64,000 bases of DNA from Cyclina sinensis. Taxonomy: Eukaryota; Mollusca; Bivalvia; Venerida; Veneridae. The DNA is taken from assembly GCA_012932295.1 (NCBI GenBank), contig JAAONU010000013.1, positions 1,906,603 to 1,970,602 on the forward strand, written 5' to 3'. Each line of letters opens with the position of its first letter. Within the stretch, counting starts at the first letter, position 1. Positions 1 to 12,600 of the stretch are shown here, one piece after another. Position numbers and translations under genes: made by a program. The notes beneath the pieces were generated by a model. That model was given only the letters and a program-made list of their open reading frames with translations. It was not told the origin of the DNA and made no database searches.

Positions 1-522
1 GGATGGTTTTTGGAAATAAACACTTCTATATTTATTTTTGACAAGTTCACAAAAATACTTTGAAACTTACAATGGAACTTTCTGTTTGCAAGGTTTATTT
101 AGGTAAACAGTATACAATAATTACTTTCTCAGACAACCTGTATAGAATAAGCTACAGCTGCACTCGACTGAACTTACAGGTGCCCTTGTTTGTCAAGAGT
201 CTGTGATCAGGTGTATCATAATGTGAAACCATATTTGCTAACTCAAGCTCACTTCATATCGTGTATAAACAATTAGCAATCTCTCTAGAAAACAGGGTAC
301 TATCAATTTCACTTAAATAAACAATTTCAAGTATTCATGTAGAGCAGTGTTCTTATTTATTAAACAGCAGTGCATTACAGCACTATTGATACAGCTATGA
401 AGTCCACAGTCAAAACAGAAATACAAAAATTACTACATGTAGTAACAAATCCTAAATTAACGAGCCTCAAACTGAAAATCCACTCCAGTAAATTATGATT
501 TAAAGTGAAATAAATGAAATAC
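1..522. other. Intron of the CACHD1-like gene
   Basis: No exon, RNA gene or recognisable repeat was found here. It is presumed to be intron after exon 12. Confidence 0.5.
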
Positions 523-648
523 CTTGACAACAGACTGTTTAAATGACAGAAAGTGTCCATTGTGTAGGTGACAAATGGAATCATGTCCAGGAAAACCTGG
601 TGAACCAAACATCTTGTCCAGACGATGGTAAATTCCATGTAACTGAAC
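523..648 (-). CDS. CACHD1: CACHD1 exon 12 (last in window)
   Basis: Forty-two codons read in the frame that includes IYHRLDKMFGSPGFPGHD; 'YHRLD' is a recognisable family motif. Acceptor TTGGCAG, donor AAG|GTATTT, phase 0. A competing reading in another frame spans the same bases but has no family match. No later exon was found in 1-522. Confidence 0.7.
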
Positions 649-3600
649 CTGCCAATTTTGAAAAATTCTTTCAATAAAAATGTCTTGTATAAAGTCTAAA
701 AATCACTCATTTTTCTCTGATTAAAACTGAATCAATTTAGAGACAGATTCTTTCTTTTCCTACCATTGCAGACTTTTCAGTCCAACTGCTACTAATATTA
801 CCTCAATTGTAATATAAATGTAAGTGAAGACTAAATGAGGGCTACATTTTTTTTTCTCAAATTTCCATGCTGGCCTCAAGGATACAGAGCAGACATAATA
901 TAATTATGTATTCCTGGTTCTATATGTAGCTAATTCAGTTCACATCATTTTTTCTAAATAGAACAATAAATGCAGACAGACCTGTCCTAGATTATGTAAT
1001 TTTGGTTCCTCCACATCAGACTTAAACAGTACCAATACTACAACCAGTCTGGTTCCCCTGATCTGTTGACAGTGCACTGTAGCTGGGCTTAAGCTTCCCA
1101 CTAAGCTGGTTACAAGTTCTCCATCAATTTCAGGATGGATGTCTGTCACCTACAGCAAGTGCAAAAATTAACAAGACCTCTGTGCAGACAGCACGCTCCA
1201 CTTTTCTTAGTGCTGGATAATTAGACTGGTTTCAGACCCAGAAATTAATTCTATTCCCTGTGATGTTAAGCTAATTGACTATTAAGTCCCTTTCTTACTA
1301 TAGATTTATCTTTTCTTGGCCGGAATTACTAGATATATGATTGCCAGCAGAGGAAAAATGTTGCTGTTAGAGAGGTAAAATCATTTAATATATCAATACA
1401 ATAACACAAATAAAGAAGATCATATAGCCTGCAGCCAGGCTACTGCATAATAAACTAGAACAGTCACTGAAGATGACAAATACCCCTGCAACTGCACATT
1501 GACTCAACAGCAAAAGCAAATCTGGAGTTACTACAGTAGGAGCTTTATTGATATCACATGTATTAATTAATCTGTTGAAAACTGATGGAGGAGTTTGTGA
1601 CACAAGGTATGTTAAATGTGACAAAAAGTCTAAATTGAAGGGCAATAATATTTTGCCTGGCTAGGTATGCATCAAAAATATGTCTTTCACATCTTCATTG
1701 CCTAATTACTATCTCTCCCAAGTGTCATTTCCATCTGTTGAAAAATGAAGGAGTAGTTTGTGCCACAAGATACATATTAGTCAAAAATGGGGAAGGGTAT
1801 ATATTCAAGGAGCAATAACTCTGCATTGCCTGCATTGATTTGCATCATAAAATGTCAAGCACATCTACATTGCATGGTGACCATTTCCGAAATGTTTCAT
1901 TTCAATTAGTTGAAAACTGAAGGAGGAGTTGGTGATGCAAGGTAAAAATGTCAAACGTGACAAAAGTATAAGTTCAAGGGGCAATACATCTGCATTTCCT
2001 GCATAGATAGGCCTTGCACATCTATATTGCCTAGTGACCACTCCTGCAAAGTTTCATTTCAATCAGCTGAAAATTGAAGGTGGAGTTCATGACGCAATGT
2101 AAAGATGTCAAACAAGACAGACCAGCCAGTATACCCCGCTGCAAACTTTGTTTGCAGGGGTATAATTATAAACCAGGTCAAACAAGAGGCCCAAGTGAAA
2201 AAAATTGGGTTCAACAATCTTTGTAGGGGTCTGCTGGTGATCAAGTTATCCAAGTCTGAAGGGAAATCTTTGACACTTTTTGAGAAATGGTGATTAACAA
2301 AAAAGGGTAACCAAGGAAGTCAAGAAAGGGACATAACTTTGCAAGAATAAACAAAAGAGTTATCTGCCCTTTAGAAATGGTGTCACATTTTGATAGTGAA
2401 CATGTATTCTAAATTTGTAGTGAATAGTTTTAATAGTTTCTGAGAAATGGACCTTAACAAAAAGTTAAACCAATGTCAACACTGTGAGGGTCATGACAAT
2501 AGCTCCACTTTTTTACTTTGAAAAGTTGAGCTAATAAAATCTGTCAATTTTAAAGGCCCTAAGTTTTGTTAATTAGATATAATGGGTACATTTAACTGCA
2601 ATTTAGAAAATGAAAACATTCACCTATACAACCAATATCTGCTACTGCTAAACTGGAACTGAAACAAGAGATGTTTGTAAAACATATATGCCCCCCTAGT
2701 GCTTTATCCCTAGTGGCAGCCATGAAGTTTTGAAGAGCTGGGACCAAGCATTCTATAGTTATCAATTGGAAACCATTTAGCTATTCAAAGTCACTGTGAC
2801 CTTGACCTTTGACCTGAAAACTATAGGGGTCATCTACTGGTCATGAACAATCTACAAACTAAGTTTGAACAATCTGGGACCAAGGCTTCTATAGTTATTG
2901 ATTGGAAACTGTTTTGCTCTTTAAGGCAACTGTGACCTTCACCTTTGACCTGGTGACCTGAAAAACTATAGGGGTCATCTACTAGTTATGACCAACCTAC
3001 AAATCAACATTGAGGAAGTTTAGTCTAAGGGTTCTCTAGATATTGATCGGAAATCAAAGTGTTTAAAAATCAACATTTGCAAAACTTTATGCCCCAACAT
3101 CTTCAATGGGGGGGCATAAAAAAATGCAAGCCTTACAGTGAAAATTTGACATATGTAATTTATCTTTTAATACAAAATTTGTTCAAGTTGTTTCTTGATC
3201 TCATATTCTGTTGATTTTTTCTTCGGAAATATCTAGGAACTGTCATTAAATGAAACATGTTAATGACAATATACAACACTCAGATAAGGATACTAACCTG
3301 AGCCTCAAAAGTGACAGGAGTTCTTGAACCAACCATCAGTATTTGACTCCTCTGTTCCTTGGTTAGATCTGGTTCTAGAAGTTCTAACCGAGGAAATATT
3401 GTATCTTTGTGTCTGGTTTCTGCTGGGTCTCGCAGTTTTGGATGCAACAGCACATGCCCTGGTGATAACCATATTACAATTTCTATTCCTTCGGCCAAAG
3501 TCATCAAAAACAACTTTTGTTTGACCAGTAGCATCACCAATATTAACCAAACTTACTGGTACAAACTGATTTTTTTTTATCCTTGTAATACAATACATCT

Positions 3601-6600
3601 AATAAGCCACATTTAGGCCCCAACATTAAATATATTTCCTAATTATATTGAAAGTTTTCCTTTACAAATCATCAAACAAGAGTGCCGCATGGCAGAGCAA
3701 AATACACCCATCAATTGAGCAATTTGTTTCAATAACATCTATCCATGATGTTTTTGCATGACTGTCTCTCAAAACTTTCTAATGTGATACATGTAAATCT
3801 TGAGGTCACACTGTGATTAGGTTCTTACCATGTGTGCTGTCAACCATATACATGTAACTATTGACTCCTGTATCAAAGTTTACAATTTCAGAGAATACAG
3901 TTGCCATGGAACCATCCACGGCAACCACTCCAAATGTCTGGTTCCCATTATAGACTGGTACTGCCACTGTCAGACCAAGTCCTGTAATACAATATTTTCA
4001 TCATGTTACCTATAACATGCATAAATTTTGCAAACAAGTTTTAGTAGGCATGAAGGCGTACATATTCCACAGAATTTCATTCTGTAGAAATGAAATTTAT
4101 CTAAAAATCCTTTTTGAGGATGTTACTACTAACAGACCCCTATCATCTAAAGGAAATACCAACTTTCTTACAAATAGCACAATCTTGGTAAAATGACCAA
4201 CAAGTGAGAGTTTTCAGTATTACTTGTCAGATACTTCATGTAGTCAGAAATCGGTGAGCTTACCATACTTAGCATCCAGTACAGGAACTATAGTTGTCAA
4301 TTCCTTATCAACCTGTTTAGGTAGCCTCTGAAAGTATCTTGCTACAGCAGATGCAAATTCAGACTGGTCTTCAATTGTAACAAGAACCCCTTCTGGTCCA
4401 ACAGAATGGTTTCCTACTAAATTTGGAATCTGCAAAGGATGTTGGATTTAAGCAAATTAGTTCATACCAATGAGTTTAAAGTCATTATATGTCAAGTTCC
4501 CAACCCTTGAGACTCAATTCACACAAAGAGCCAGTAACTTTTTTTTGATGTTGGTCTGAGGAAAAGCATGTGGTACAAAACTGTCTTTCCCTGAAGCCAC
4601 TCCTCATTCTGTGGCTGGTATCCAAACCAGGGTCTTACCAGTTAGGTGGTATCCAAACCAAGGTCTTACCAGTTAGGTGGTGAATACTCAAAAGTACCAA
4701 GCCAAGCAATTCTTTCTGGACATACTTCCAGTCTACAGACAGACAAACCATAATATCTAACAGACAAACCTTTAATAGCACATCCTTCCATATTGCCAAA
4801 GTCACAAAATAAATCTTTGTTAATGTTTGCTTTCATTCATATTTATTAGAAAGAACGTGTTGAAGTATCCCTTTTTGAGCATTATGGATCCTACAACTTT
4901 ATCTTTATACACATTTTCTAATTTAAAAAGAAGGTAACCATGAACAAAAGAGATTAATTATACAAGTTATTAAAGAAACTCAATGTTACATAGTTCAGTT
5001 AAGCACTGTACCTGAGGCCAGGGCTGCACTTTAACTCCACTTGACTTCTCCAGTTTCAGGTTGTTTTGGTCTGCAACCTGGGCTAAGCGTGCCAAAATCT
5101 TATCATCTGGTTTTCCAAGGGTGTATATAAAATGATGAGTACTGTTGTCCTGCAAACAAAACTTGGTGAACGTCTGTTTTCTGATGGACACGATTTCTCT
5201 GGCTCTAGAACACTGGTTTTTTAAGTTATGTATTATCGAATCTTGTTGGGACCAGGATTTTTCTGATGCATTTTATCTTTCTGTTACAGACTGAAGTTCA
5301 TAAGAGTTCAAAAGTTCAGGTGAAAAAAAAGACTAATCATACATTAATCTATGCCAACAATATTTCATATACACTGAGAAAATTATTTAACAAACATGCC
5401 AACACGTATAATTTAACAGAGACACAAATGTCAATGAATCTGAACATAACGACTTTGTAGAATATTTCATATACACAACAAAAAACTGAATGAAGAGCAA
5501 ATGTCTTCATAGACAAAAAGACTTTGTAAAAAAACAAAATTATAAGAGAGAAAAATGTCCACCTGAACTAAAAAAAACTTAATGGCAAATGCCCACAAGA
5601 AAAATATAATGGAGGGCAAATGTCCAGCTGAATCAAAAGACTTTGTGGCAAATGTACAGGCAACAAATTTAATGAAGGGCAAATGTCTACCTGAATAAAA
5701 AAACTCAGTGGCAAATATGTGCAAGAACAAATTAATGAAGTACAAATGTCAACCTAAACAAAAATACTTGGAAGCAAATATGCACAAGAACATATTAATT
5801 AAGTACAAATGTCCACCTGAACAAAAAAAAAACTTAATGGCACAGGTGCACAAGAACAAATTAATGAAGTATAAATGTTCACCTGAACAAAAATACTTAG
5901 TTGCAAATGTCAAAAAGAGCAATTTAATCAAATGCAAATGTCCACCTGAATAAAAAGACTTTGTGGCAAATGTCCACAACAACAAATTGAATGAAGGGAA
6001 AATATCCACCTGCACAACAAACTTAATGGAAAATGTCCACAATAACAAATTGAATGATGAACACCTGTCCATCTGAACAAATATACTTTGTGGCAAATGT
6101 CAACAAAAGCAAATTAATGAAAGACAAATGGCCATCTGAATAAACAGACCACCTGTGGGAATTCTCAAAGATCAATAAGGAAGTTTTAGGTAGAACAGTG
6201 AGCCTTAAACAACAAGAAATGTTTGTAAAACATAAATGCCCCCCGGCAGCACCTAATTGCTAGTGGTTGGGCCAAAGCGTTCTCTAGTTATTGATCAGAA
6301 ACCGTTTTTAGGATCAAGGTCCCTGTGGCCTTGACCTTTGACCTAATGACCTCAAAATCAATAGGGGTCATTTACTGGTCATGACCAACCAGCATACCAA
6401 GTTTGGTGAATCTAGGTCAAAGCATTCTCTAGTTATTGATCGGAAACCGTTTTCAGAGACAAAGTCTCTGTGAGCTTGACCTTTGACCTAATGACCTAAA
6501 AACCAATAAAGGGTCATCTACTGGTGATGATCAACCAGCATACCAAGTTTGGTGAACTTAGGTCAAAACGTTCTCTAGTTATTGATCGGAAACCGTTTTT

Positions 6601-9600
6601 AAGATGAAAGTCTCTGTGATCTTGACCTTTGACCTAATGACCTCAAAGTCAATAGGGGTCATCTACTGGTGATGACCAACCAGTATACCAAGTTTGGTGA
6701 ACCTAGGTCAAAGCGTTCTCTAGTTATTGATCAGAAACCGTTTTTAGGATGAAGGTCCTTGTGAGCTTGACCTTTGACCTAATGACCTCAAAATCAAGAG
6801 GGGTCATCTACTGGTGATGACCAACCAGCATACCAAGTTTGGTGAACCTAGGTCAAAGCGTTCTCTAGTTATTGATCGGAAACCGTTTTAAGGATGAAAG
6901 TCTCTGTGATCTTGACCTTTGACCTAATGACCTCAAAGTCAATAGGGATTATCTACTGGTGATGACAAACCAGCATACCAAGTTTGGTCAACCTAGGTCA
7001 AAGCGTTCTCTAGTTATTGATCGGAAACCATTTTTAGGATGAAGGTCCCTGTGAGCTTGACCTTTGACCTAATGACCTCAAAATCAACAGGGGTCATCTA
7101 CTGGTGATGACCAACCAGCAAACCAAGTTTGGTGAACCTAGGTCAAAGCGTTCTCTAGTTATTGATTGGAAACCGTTTTTTGGATAAAGGTCCCTGTGAT
7201 CTTGACCTTTGACCTAATAACCTAAAAATCAATAGGGGTCATCTACTAGTGATGACCAACCAGCATACCAAGTTTGGTGAACCTAGGTCAAAGCGTTCTC
7301 TTGTTATTGGTCAGAAACCGTTTCTACCTACAAGGTCAATGTGACCTTGACCTTTGACCCCTTGAGCCCAAAATCAATAGGGTTCATCTACTGGTTGATG
7401 GACAATCATCCTACCAAGTTTTAAGTTCCTAGGCCTAAGCATTCTTTAGTTATTGGTTGAAAACCATTTGGTCTACAGACCGACGGACAAATGCAAAGCA
7501 ATATACCCCCACTTCTTTGAAGAGGGGGCATAATAAGATCTGAAGATATCTATCCATAAAGATTAATTATGATCATAATTCCTGGATTCACTTGTTCCTG
7601 AGTAATTGATTGAAGACCACTTATTAATTTCAGGCCCCTCTGAACCTTACATTTGATGCAGTGAGTGCAATATCAATACAATTTATCTACATATTCCCAA
7701 CCATTCTGTAAAGTTTGATGGATCTATGTTCATTAGGTTCTACAGGTTTAAAACTATTGGCATTGAGGTTTCCAGTAAGAAGATTTTTAAAGATTGCCTT
7801 TTTTACATATTAAGGGCCCCCGGGGCGGGGCCAATTTTGACCCCAGGGCCAACATATAAACAATACTGGTAAAGGTTCTTTACACAATACTCCACACCAA
7901 ATATCTAAGGTCTAGTCCTATTAGTTTTGGAGAAAAATGATTTTTCATGTTTTTCCTATATAACTATATGTAAACCAAGAGAACCCTGGAGCGTGGTCAA
8001 TTTTGACCCAGGGGACATAATTTGAACAAACTTGGTAGACATCCACTAGACAATGCTACATACCAAATATCAAAGCTGTAGGCACTGTGGTTTCTGAGAA
8101 GAAGATTTTTAAAGATTTCCTATATAAGTCTATGTAAAAAGAAGTGACCCCTTGGACGGGGCCAATTTTGACCCCAGGGAAATAATTTGAACAATTTTTG
8201 TAGAGTTCCATTAGAGGGTGCTAAATGCCAAATATCTAAGCTCTAGGCCTTGTGGTTTCAGACAAGAAGATTTTCAAAGTTTTTCCTTTAAGTTGCCATA
8301 GCAACCAGAGTTCTGCATGGAATTCAATTCTTTGAACAATTTTCAAAGGGGACCACCCAAGAAACATTCATGGGAAGTTTGGATGAAATTGGCTTAGCGG
8401 TATATGAGAAGATGTCGTTTAAAGTAAAAGTTTACGGACGGACGACGGATGGACGGACAGACGCCGGACAAATTGCGATCACATAAGCTCACCTTGTCAC
8501 TATGTGACAGGTAAGCTAAAAAGGAAAACATAAAAAGGACAGTATGCTACAGTTGAAATAGGACAGAATGGAAGAGTTAGCTACCGGTATTACTAATTAG
8601 TAAAATAAAAGATTATGAAGTGTGTTGTATTGCTGAAAACATGTCTTTAATAAAAAGGCTTAATATTTAGTAAAAAGAAGAAATTATCTTGAAAATGCCG
8701 ATTCAAATATACAAAATATCATATGCACCATATATTCCCACCTAGTGCAAAGTGCTAATCCACAGTGATGGACCCTTTTATTATTCTCTTAATTGGACTC
8801 AGCATGACAGGTGATATGGACATTTGTGTAAATTAGTAGGAAAGTGTCTTTCAATAACACAAGGCAAATAAAATTAGTACTTTAAAGGGAGCAAGAAGTG
8901 TCAATGTAAGATGACAATGCCCCCGAAGTGGTGCTTTGACTTTGGGCTGAGGACCATTCATTCAAGGGTCAAGGTCAAATAAATATAGGTCAGTGGGAGG
9001 GTCTTGTCCACAGGAGTGTTGTGTCCAAGTATGAAGTAAATCGACTTTCTAATAAGGAGGTTATGGCCAATGTTAAAGATTTTGGATGACTGGATCTTCA
9101 AGGAAAAGGTCATTCAGGGGTCAAGGTCAAATAAATATAGGTCAATGGGAAAGTCTTGTCCAAAGGGGTGTCGTATCCAAGTATGAAGGGAATCCACTAA
9201 CTAATAAGGAAGTTATGGTCAATGTTAAAGTTTTTGGACAATTGGATCATCTAGGTGAAGGTCATTCAGAGGTCAAGTTGAAATAAATATAGGTCAGTCA
9301 GAAGGTCTTGTACTAAGGGATGTTGTGTCCAAGTATGATGTAAATCCACTCACTAATAAGGAAGTTATGGCCAATGTTAAAGTTTTCAGACGGACGGACA
9401 TCTGGACTGATGGATGGACAGTTCAAAAACTATATGCCTCCCTTCAGGGGCATAAAATATGCTTCAAAACAGAATGGGAGTATTAGAATTCAAATTTTTA
9501 ATTCATTTATTAGGACCATTAATGAATAGCTGAACATTCAGTCTCATCCCCAAATAAAATTCAATAGTTCAAATGTGACAGGAAGTTAAATATTTACTAT

Positions 9601-12600
9601 AAAAACAGCATAAAGTCACTGCTTACCAATTTTAACTGATACTTTGCGATCATTTCAAATACATCAGTGTTTTGTATGTTCCCTGGTTTACTCTTCCCAT
9701 TTAGTAAGATGACAACAAGGTTTATTCTGGTAGAAAAACTTTCCTGAAATAAGATGATGAAAAGCAGACCTATCAGACCTTATACAATGTAATGGGTGGT
9801 AGCTACATGTAGTAATACCATACAAGTTTTTGCTTAGATAAACCAATGCTTTGCCTTTTACACTATTAAATTTTACTTTAAGTTCCCAATCAATATGATG
9901 ACAAAACTATCTCTTATCTTGTCTTGCAAACTTTTGTAGTCACTACAATATGTGAAACATAACATGAGGATTTCCCCACAGCTGTTTTATAACAATATCA
10001 TACTTACTACAATCATGGCAAAATATGCTTGTATTGCAATTAAATTCCTTAATTTTGTGACTGTGATATGATAAAGATAAGATAAGATTATACAATCTTA
10101 TTATCACTTTAATTAGCAGAAACAAACATAAAACGTATCAGCAAAGTGTTCAACACTGCATAGAAACGTCTTCCATACCAGATTTTCATATTTCTCTGTT
10201 TCAAGAAGACTGTAGACTTTTCTAAGGCCTTCCAGCAGATCTGGTTCTCCTAAAAAAAGATAACCACTTCAGGTTGTCAAAGCCTTTCAACATGTATCTC
10301 ATATCAACTCTTTTCAAAACCTTTAAGCAAATTACACAGATGAAAAAAATCACACAAGTTCCTATTTTCTATGAACAAACACCTTAAGAAGCAGTGTCTG
10401 TAAGCAGGAACACTATATGTTACTATATAATCAGTTGTAACATAATATTTTTTTTACTTACTTATCTTTTATTTTTATCTGCAAACTTGTTTTTGCAGTA
10501 TGATCTAATAAAGAATAAATATATTTATAAAGAGATCTGATTTTTCTTTCCCTACCTTGATTTGTTAGGTTTAATAAAATATTTTATCATTCTTGTCAAT
10601 TTCATTGATAACCTTAGCAACAATAAGATGCAACAATATGGCAACAAAATGAATATACTATGTCATTTGACTATCATAGTAACATGACACAGTTTGTCTT
10701 CAATGGAGAAGGAAATAGAGAATAACAGGTTACTGTCTTTTGAGAAAGGGTTTCTCAGACGAGGTTAGATATGGTCCTGGAAGGGGCGAGGCTTGCCGAG
10801 CCCCTCCCGGACCATATCTAGCCGAGTCTGAGAAATCCCTTTCTCAAAAGACAGTAACCTGTTATTCTTTTTATCATGCCACTATTATGATATTACATCT
10901 CATTATTTTAATTCGAGGTGCTGATTTCTGAAAGTACAGTAACGCTACGCGCTCGTGAAAATATTTAATTGTATCACTTCACGATGAGATATATTCCATA
11001 TCTACGAAAAACAAACAAATTTTCTATTTATTTTATGCTAATACCAATAAACTTTTAGAACTGTTTCTTTGCTTACACACGTATGAATACATGATCGTGA
11101 AACTCAAATTTAATACACAGTCTGCCATCTTGAATTATTTTTTGCAATGCTTTAAGCTGTTTACATTGTGAAAGTAGTCCGGCAAAAAGTGGGAGGTGCT
11201 TGAAAAATCTGATGTACTCTGACTTTTCCATAGGTTTAAGCATGGAAAAGTGTTCTCAAGTCACTGACTGAGAAAGGTTGCTGTTCTCAGACAGGCTTTA
11301 TCAGGCAGTTGTCATAGTAATGGCATGATAAAAAAGTATCTTTTATCATTTCATAAATAGATCGTTACATATACATGCAATACACGACCATGTTAAAACA
11401 CATGATAAATCATAAACCCTAAAATCACAACCATTCCATTTTTTCAAAATCACACAAATATGACTGATACTAAACAAATCATTAACCAATGTGTCATGGG
11501 GTCAGTCTGAATACATTATAACTAGTCTTTCTACAGACAGCTGCTGTACAATATTTAATAGGGCAGTGATTTTTATCTTAGTGTCTGTATGGCAAAGGGA
11601 ATAACATTTTGATCAGCTTCAATTGTCATCAGTTTATCTACCAGTAGTACGTTCTTTTAGAAATTTCTTCCTGATTCACTATGTTTGAGGATAGATAAAT
11701 GGTGAAAACTGAAATGTAAACATGTTAGTTTTTCTTAACACCAAACTGTTGCCTGTGTCAAGAAGACCATACCTTTAGCTGGTGATAATAGTTCAGTGTT
11801 ACGTTTGAGGATGTTCACATTCGCCTGTGTGGCTACGAACAGTTTATTATCACATCTGACTGGTACCTCGACAGCCCCATGTACACTGGCTGGAAAGGCA
11901 ACTACATTCACCTACAATATTCAAACTGTATTTTTAAAGTGCTTGAATCACAAATATTCAAGATGGGTCTAAATTACTTTTAAACAGAAGGCAACTTAGA
12001 TTATTCTTGTTTTGTAAAACAATGACAGGTCAAAGTATAATCATTACTACCGCTTGCAAAACTGATTAGAATTTCATGTATTCGGAACGCTGTAAAATGT
12101 TACGTAACGATGTTTATTTCAGTAGCTTAAACTGTCACTTTACTGATCATCCAATCACAGCAAGGCAGTTTCCTCAGGTGTACCTTTAAATAAAACTGCG
12201 TCTTGCAATCTACCCGCAGCCAGAAAAACGTGCCTGGGTGTGATAAAGTTGCCATGTCATAACTCTCACTGCGTTGCTAACGTGTTACTAAGTCAACCCC
12301 CTGCATGTCATATTTTTACATTGCATACATGTAAACAGCTTATTTGTCAGTTGTAGATTGAACTGAAAAGCGATTTTGTTTACATTCGAATTTCTTTGGG
12401 ATGCTGATTAGAGCTGTGGAACACACCAGAATGACACTATTGACAGGTAAAAGGGGGAGTTTGAAAGAAACACACTGGGCGGCGTTTACATTGATTTTGA
12501 CAGGTGCACTGACGAGTCTCATACTTTACCTAACAGTGTAAACTCTAATCAGTTTTGCAAGCGGTAGTATAAACTAAACAGACGACAGAGACAGTCACAT

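Noticed and set aside
5467..6096. Open frames of ~80-115 codons on both strands
   Set aside because: They arise from the 64-bp minisatellite, whose unit lacks stops in several frames; composition is low-complexity and there is no splice context.
6211..7534. Regular array considered as a CRISPR array
   Set aside because: The whole 145-bp unit is repeated with no unique spacers, the setting is a eukaryotic intron, and no Cas-type gene is present.
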